In this document: one piece after another, positions 8,082 through 9,188 of the stretch | Numbering within the stretch: position 1 is the first letter of the stretch | Layout of the letters: each line of letters opens with the position of its first letter | Source: Flavobacteriales bacterium | GTDB taxonomy: Bacteria > Bacteroidota > Bacteroidia > Flavobacteriales > Flavobacteriaceae | Length of the DNA: 9,188 nt | Direction: 5' to 3' | NCBI GenBank assembly: GCA_027065935.1 | Contig: JAMONI010000259.1 | Location: 1 to 9,188 of the forward strand | Position numbers and translations under genes: made by a program | The notes under the pieces: model-generated | Told to the model about the DNA's origin: nothing | What the model saw: the letters and a program-made list of their open reading frames with translations, nothing else | The model's database searches: none

Positions 8082-8089
8082 TAAATATA
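8082..8089 (-). promoter_or_regulatory. Possible -7 element for the T9SS operon
   Basis: On the reverse strand this reads TATATTTA, which fits TAnnTTTG except for the last base. It lies 33 bases upstream of the ATG at 8049. No TTG is present at the -33 distance, so this is only the best available candidate in the gap. Confidence 0.25.
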
Positions 8090-8123
8090 CTAAAACTTTT
8101 TCATCTTCGATATCCACCATGCC

Positions 8124-8136
8124 TGACAAATTGACA
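8124..8136 (+). promoter_or_regulatory. TGACA repeat, possible regulator site upstream of dnaK
   Basis: TGACAAATTGACA contains two TGACA half-sites in direct orientation, three bases apart. It is also an imperfect palindrome centred on 8130 (TGaCAA-A-TTGaCA, five of six arm positions paired). It lies 65 bases upstream of the -24/-12-like element of dnaK, a distance compatible with an activator site. Function is inferred from position and symmetry only. Confidence 0.35.
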
Positions 8137-8201
8137 TAGAGAAACGGGATTTTTTAGGGATAAAACCGAATATATCCAGAAAATTTGTCCCCAAACCCGA
8201 T

Positions 8202-8217
8202 TGGCACAATCATTGAC
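8202..8217 (+). promoter_or_regulatory. Sigma-54-like -24/-12 element in front of dnaK
   Basis: TGGCACAATCATTGAC matches the sigma-54 pattern TGGCAC-N5-TTGCA in the whole -24 half and in TTG of the -12 half, with the correct 12-base offset between the two G positions (8203 and 8215). The -12 dinucleotide is GA rather than the strongly conserved GC. If used, transcription would begin near 8228, 15 bases before the dnaK ATG. No TAnnTTTG element and no CIRCE inverted repeat is visible in this gap. Confidence 0.45.
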
Positions 8218-8242
8218 GTAGGAGAAATAAAAAAATTGAATT

Positions 8243-9188
8243 ATGAGTGAAAAAACTTCAAAAATAATCGGTATAGATTTGGGAACCACGAACTCCGTAG
8301 TGGCCGTTCGTGAAGGAAACGACACCGTAGTCATTCCCAACCCCGAAGGCAAGCGAACCACACCTTCGATGGTAGCGTTTACGGACACGGGAGAAATCAA
8401 AGTCGGCGATCCCGCCAAGCGCCAAGCCATTACCAATCCCGAGCGCACCATTTTTTCCATCAAACGATTTATGGGAAAAAAATATTCGGAGTTAAAAGAA
8501 AAAGGCGAAATCGACCGGGTGCCGTACAAAGTGGTGCAAGGGCCCAATGATACGCCCCGAGTGGAAATCAACGGCAAGCAATATACCCCTCAGGAAATAT
8601 CGGCCATGATTTTGCAAAAACTCAAAAAAGTGGCCGAAGATTATCTGGGACAGGAAGTCAAAGAGGCCGTTATCACCGTACCGGCTTATTTTGACGACGC
8701 ACAACGCAAAGCCACCAAAGAAGCCGGAGAAATTGCCGGCTTGAAGGTGCGCCGCATCATCAACGAACCCACCGCGGCCGCATTGGCTTACGGATACGAC
8801 AAAGCCCAAGGCGATAAAAAAATCGCCGTTTACGACCTCGGAGGCGGCACCTTCGACATCTCCATTCTCGACATCGGTGACGGCGTAACGGAAGTGTTGT
8901 CAACCGCCGGAGATACGCATCTCGGAGGTGACGATTTCGACCAAAGAATAATCGATTGGTTGGCCGAAGAATTCCAAAAAGAAGAAGGCGTCGATCTGCG
9001 CAAAGACCCGATAGCATTACAACGCTTGCGCGAAGCTGCCGAAAAAGCCAAAATCGAACTGTCGGCAAGTAGCGTAACCGAAATCAATTTGCCCTACATC
9101 ACCGCCACCCAAAGCGGCCCCAAACACTTGGTGAAAAAGCTGACGCGTTCGCAATTTGAAAAAATGACCCACGATTTGATTGAACGCA
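8243..9188 (+). CDS. dnaK: Molecular chaperone DnaK (Hsp70), N-terminal 315 codons
   Basis: DnaK is the cytosolic Hsp70. It binds exposed hydrophobic peptides under ATP control, with DnaJ and GrpE as partners. The open frame from the ATG at 8243 runs off the window and covers most of the nucleotide-binding domain; the peptide-binding domain is outside. Visible signatures are the phosphate loop [10 protein letters not shown] (9-18), catalytic-type Lys74 in [20 protein letters not shown] (174-186), [13 protein letters not shown] (197-209) and [16 protein letters not shown] (223-238). Asp12, Lys74, Glu175, Thr203 and Asp205 correspond to the E. coli DnaK active-site residues Asp8, Lys70, Glu171, Thr199 and Asp201. 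Position 19 is Val where E. coli DnaK has Cys15. No Shine-Dalgarno is close enough to the start (GGAG at 8221-8224 is 18 bases away); the leader is A-rich. Neither dnaJ nor grpE is in the window. Confidence 0.97.
   Translation, partial: MSEKTSKIIGIDLGTTNSVVAVREGNDTVVIPNPEGKRTTPSMVAFTDTGEIKVGDPAKRQAITNPERTIFSIKRFMGKKYSELKEKGEIDRVPYKVVQGPNDTPRVEINGKQYTPQEISAMILQKLKKVAEDYLGQEVKEAVITVPAYFDDAQRKATKEAGEIAGLKVRRIINEPTAAALAYGYDKAQGDKKIAVYDLGGGTFDISILDIGDGVTEVLSTAGDTHLGGDDFDQRIIDWLAEEFQKEEGVDLRKDPIALQRLREAAEKAKIELSASSVTEINLPYITATQSGPKHLVKKLTRSQFEKMTHDLIER

Noticed and set aside
8119..8139. Six-codon frame MPDKLT upstream of dnaK as a possible leader peptide
   Set aside because: It is too short to distinguish from chance, has no ribosome-binding context, and would lie upstream of the likely dnaK transcription start.
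8131..8159. TTGACA at 8131-8136 as a sigma-70 -35 box for dnaK
   Set aside because: No acceptable -10 (TATAAT) or TAnnTTTG lies at the right distance (TTAGGG at 17 bp), and Bacteroidota primary promoters do not use this -35 pattern.
8101..8577. Minus-strand frames overlapping the dnaK start and body, also at 8492-8809 and 8760-9087
   Set aside because: The plus strand encodes an unmistakable DnaK through this stretch, so these are shadows.

Overview
The window looks like a chromosomal segment of a Bacteroidota member, most likely a flavobacterium. Three things point that way. There are secreted proteins ending in the CHU_C / type B C-terminal sorting domain of the type IX secretion system (T9SS). 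A Bacteroidota-type -7 element (TAnnTTTG) precedes recG. Leaders upstream of start codons are A/T-rich and lack Shine-Dalgarno sequences. Coding DNA is of moderate G+C, while the long gap at the left is very A+T-rich.

Layout, left to right. (1) Positions 1-273, minus strand: the N-terminal 91 residues of a secreted protein, cut by the window edge. (2) About 298-762: an A/T-rich gap with no convincing gene. (3) 789-2885, plus strand: complete recG, the branched-DNA helicase, with its promoter element at 763-770. (4) 8049-2882, minus strand: two large consecutive genes 35 bp apart, probably one operon, both encoding T9SS type B surface or secreted proteins. The upstream one (910 aa) starts with a beta-propeller-like region and a PKD domain. 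The downstream one (799 aa) starts with a choice-of-anchor L domain. Their last 319 residues align without a gap at about 61% identity (counted by eye), while their N-terminal halves are unrelated. (5) 8050-8242: a short divergent regulatory region. (6) 8243 to the window end, plus strand: the first 315 codons of dnaK.

recG and the downstream T9SS gene converge and overlap by four bases (TTAA), so there is no room for an ordinary terminator between them. The two T9SS proteins share a C-terminal stalk and sorting signal that would deliver different N-terminal modules to the same cell-surface or secreted destination. recG (recombination repair) and dnaK (chaperone) are housekeeping genes with no evident functional link to the surface proteins.

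I found no mobile element, CRISPR array, RNA gene or defence system. The most interesting signals are the modular paralog pair and a sigma-54-like -24/-12 element with duplicated upstream sequence in front of dnaK.
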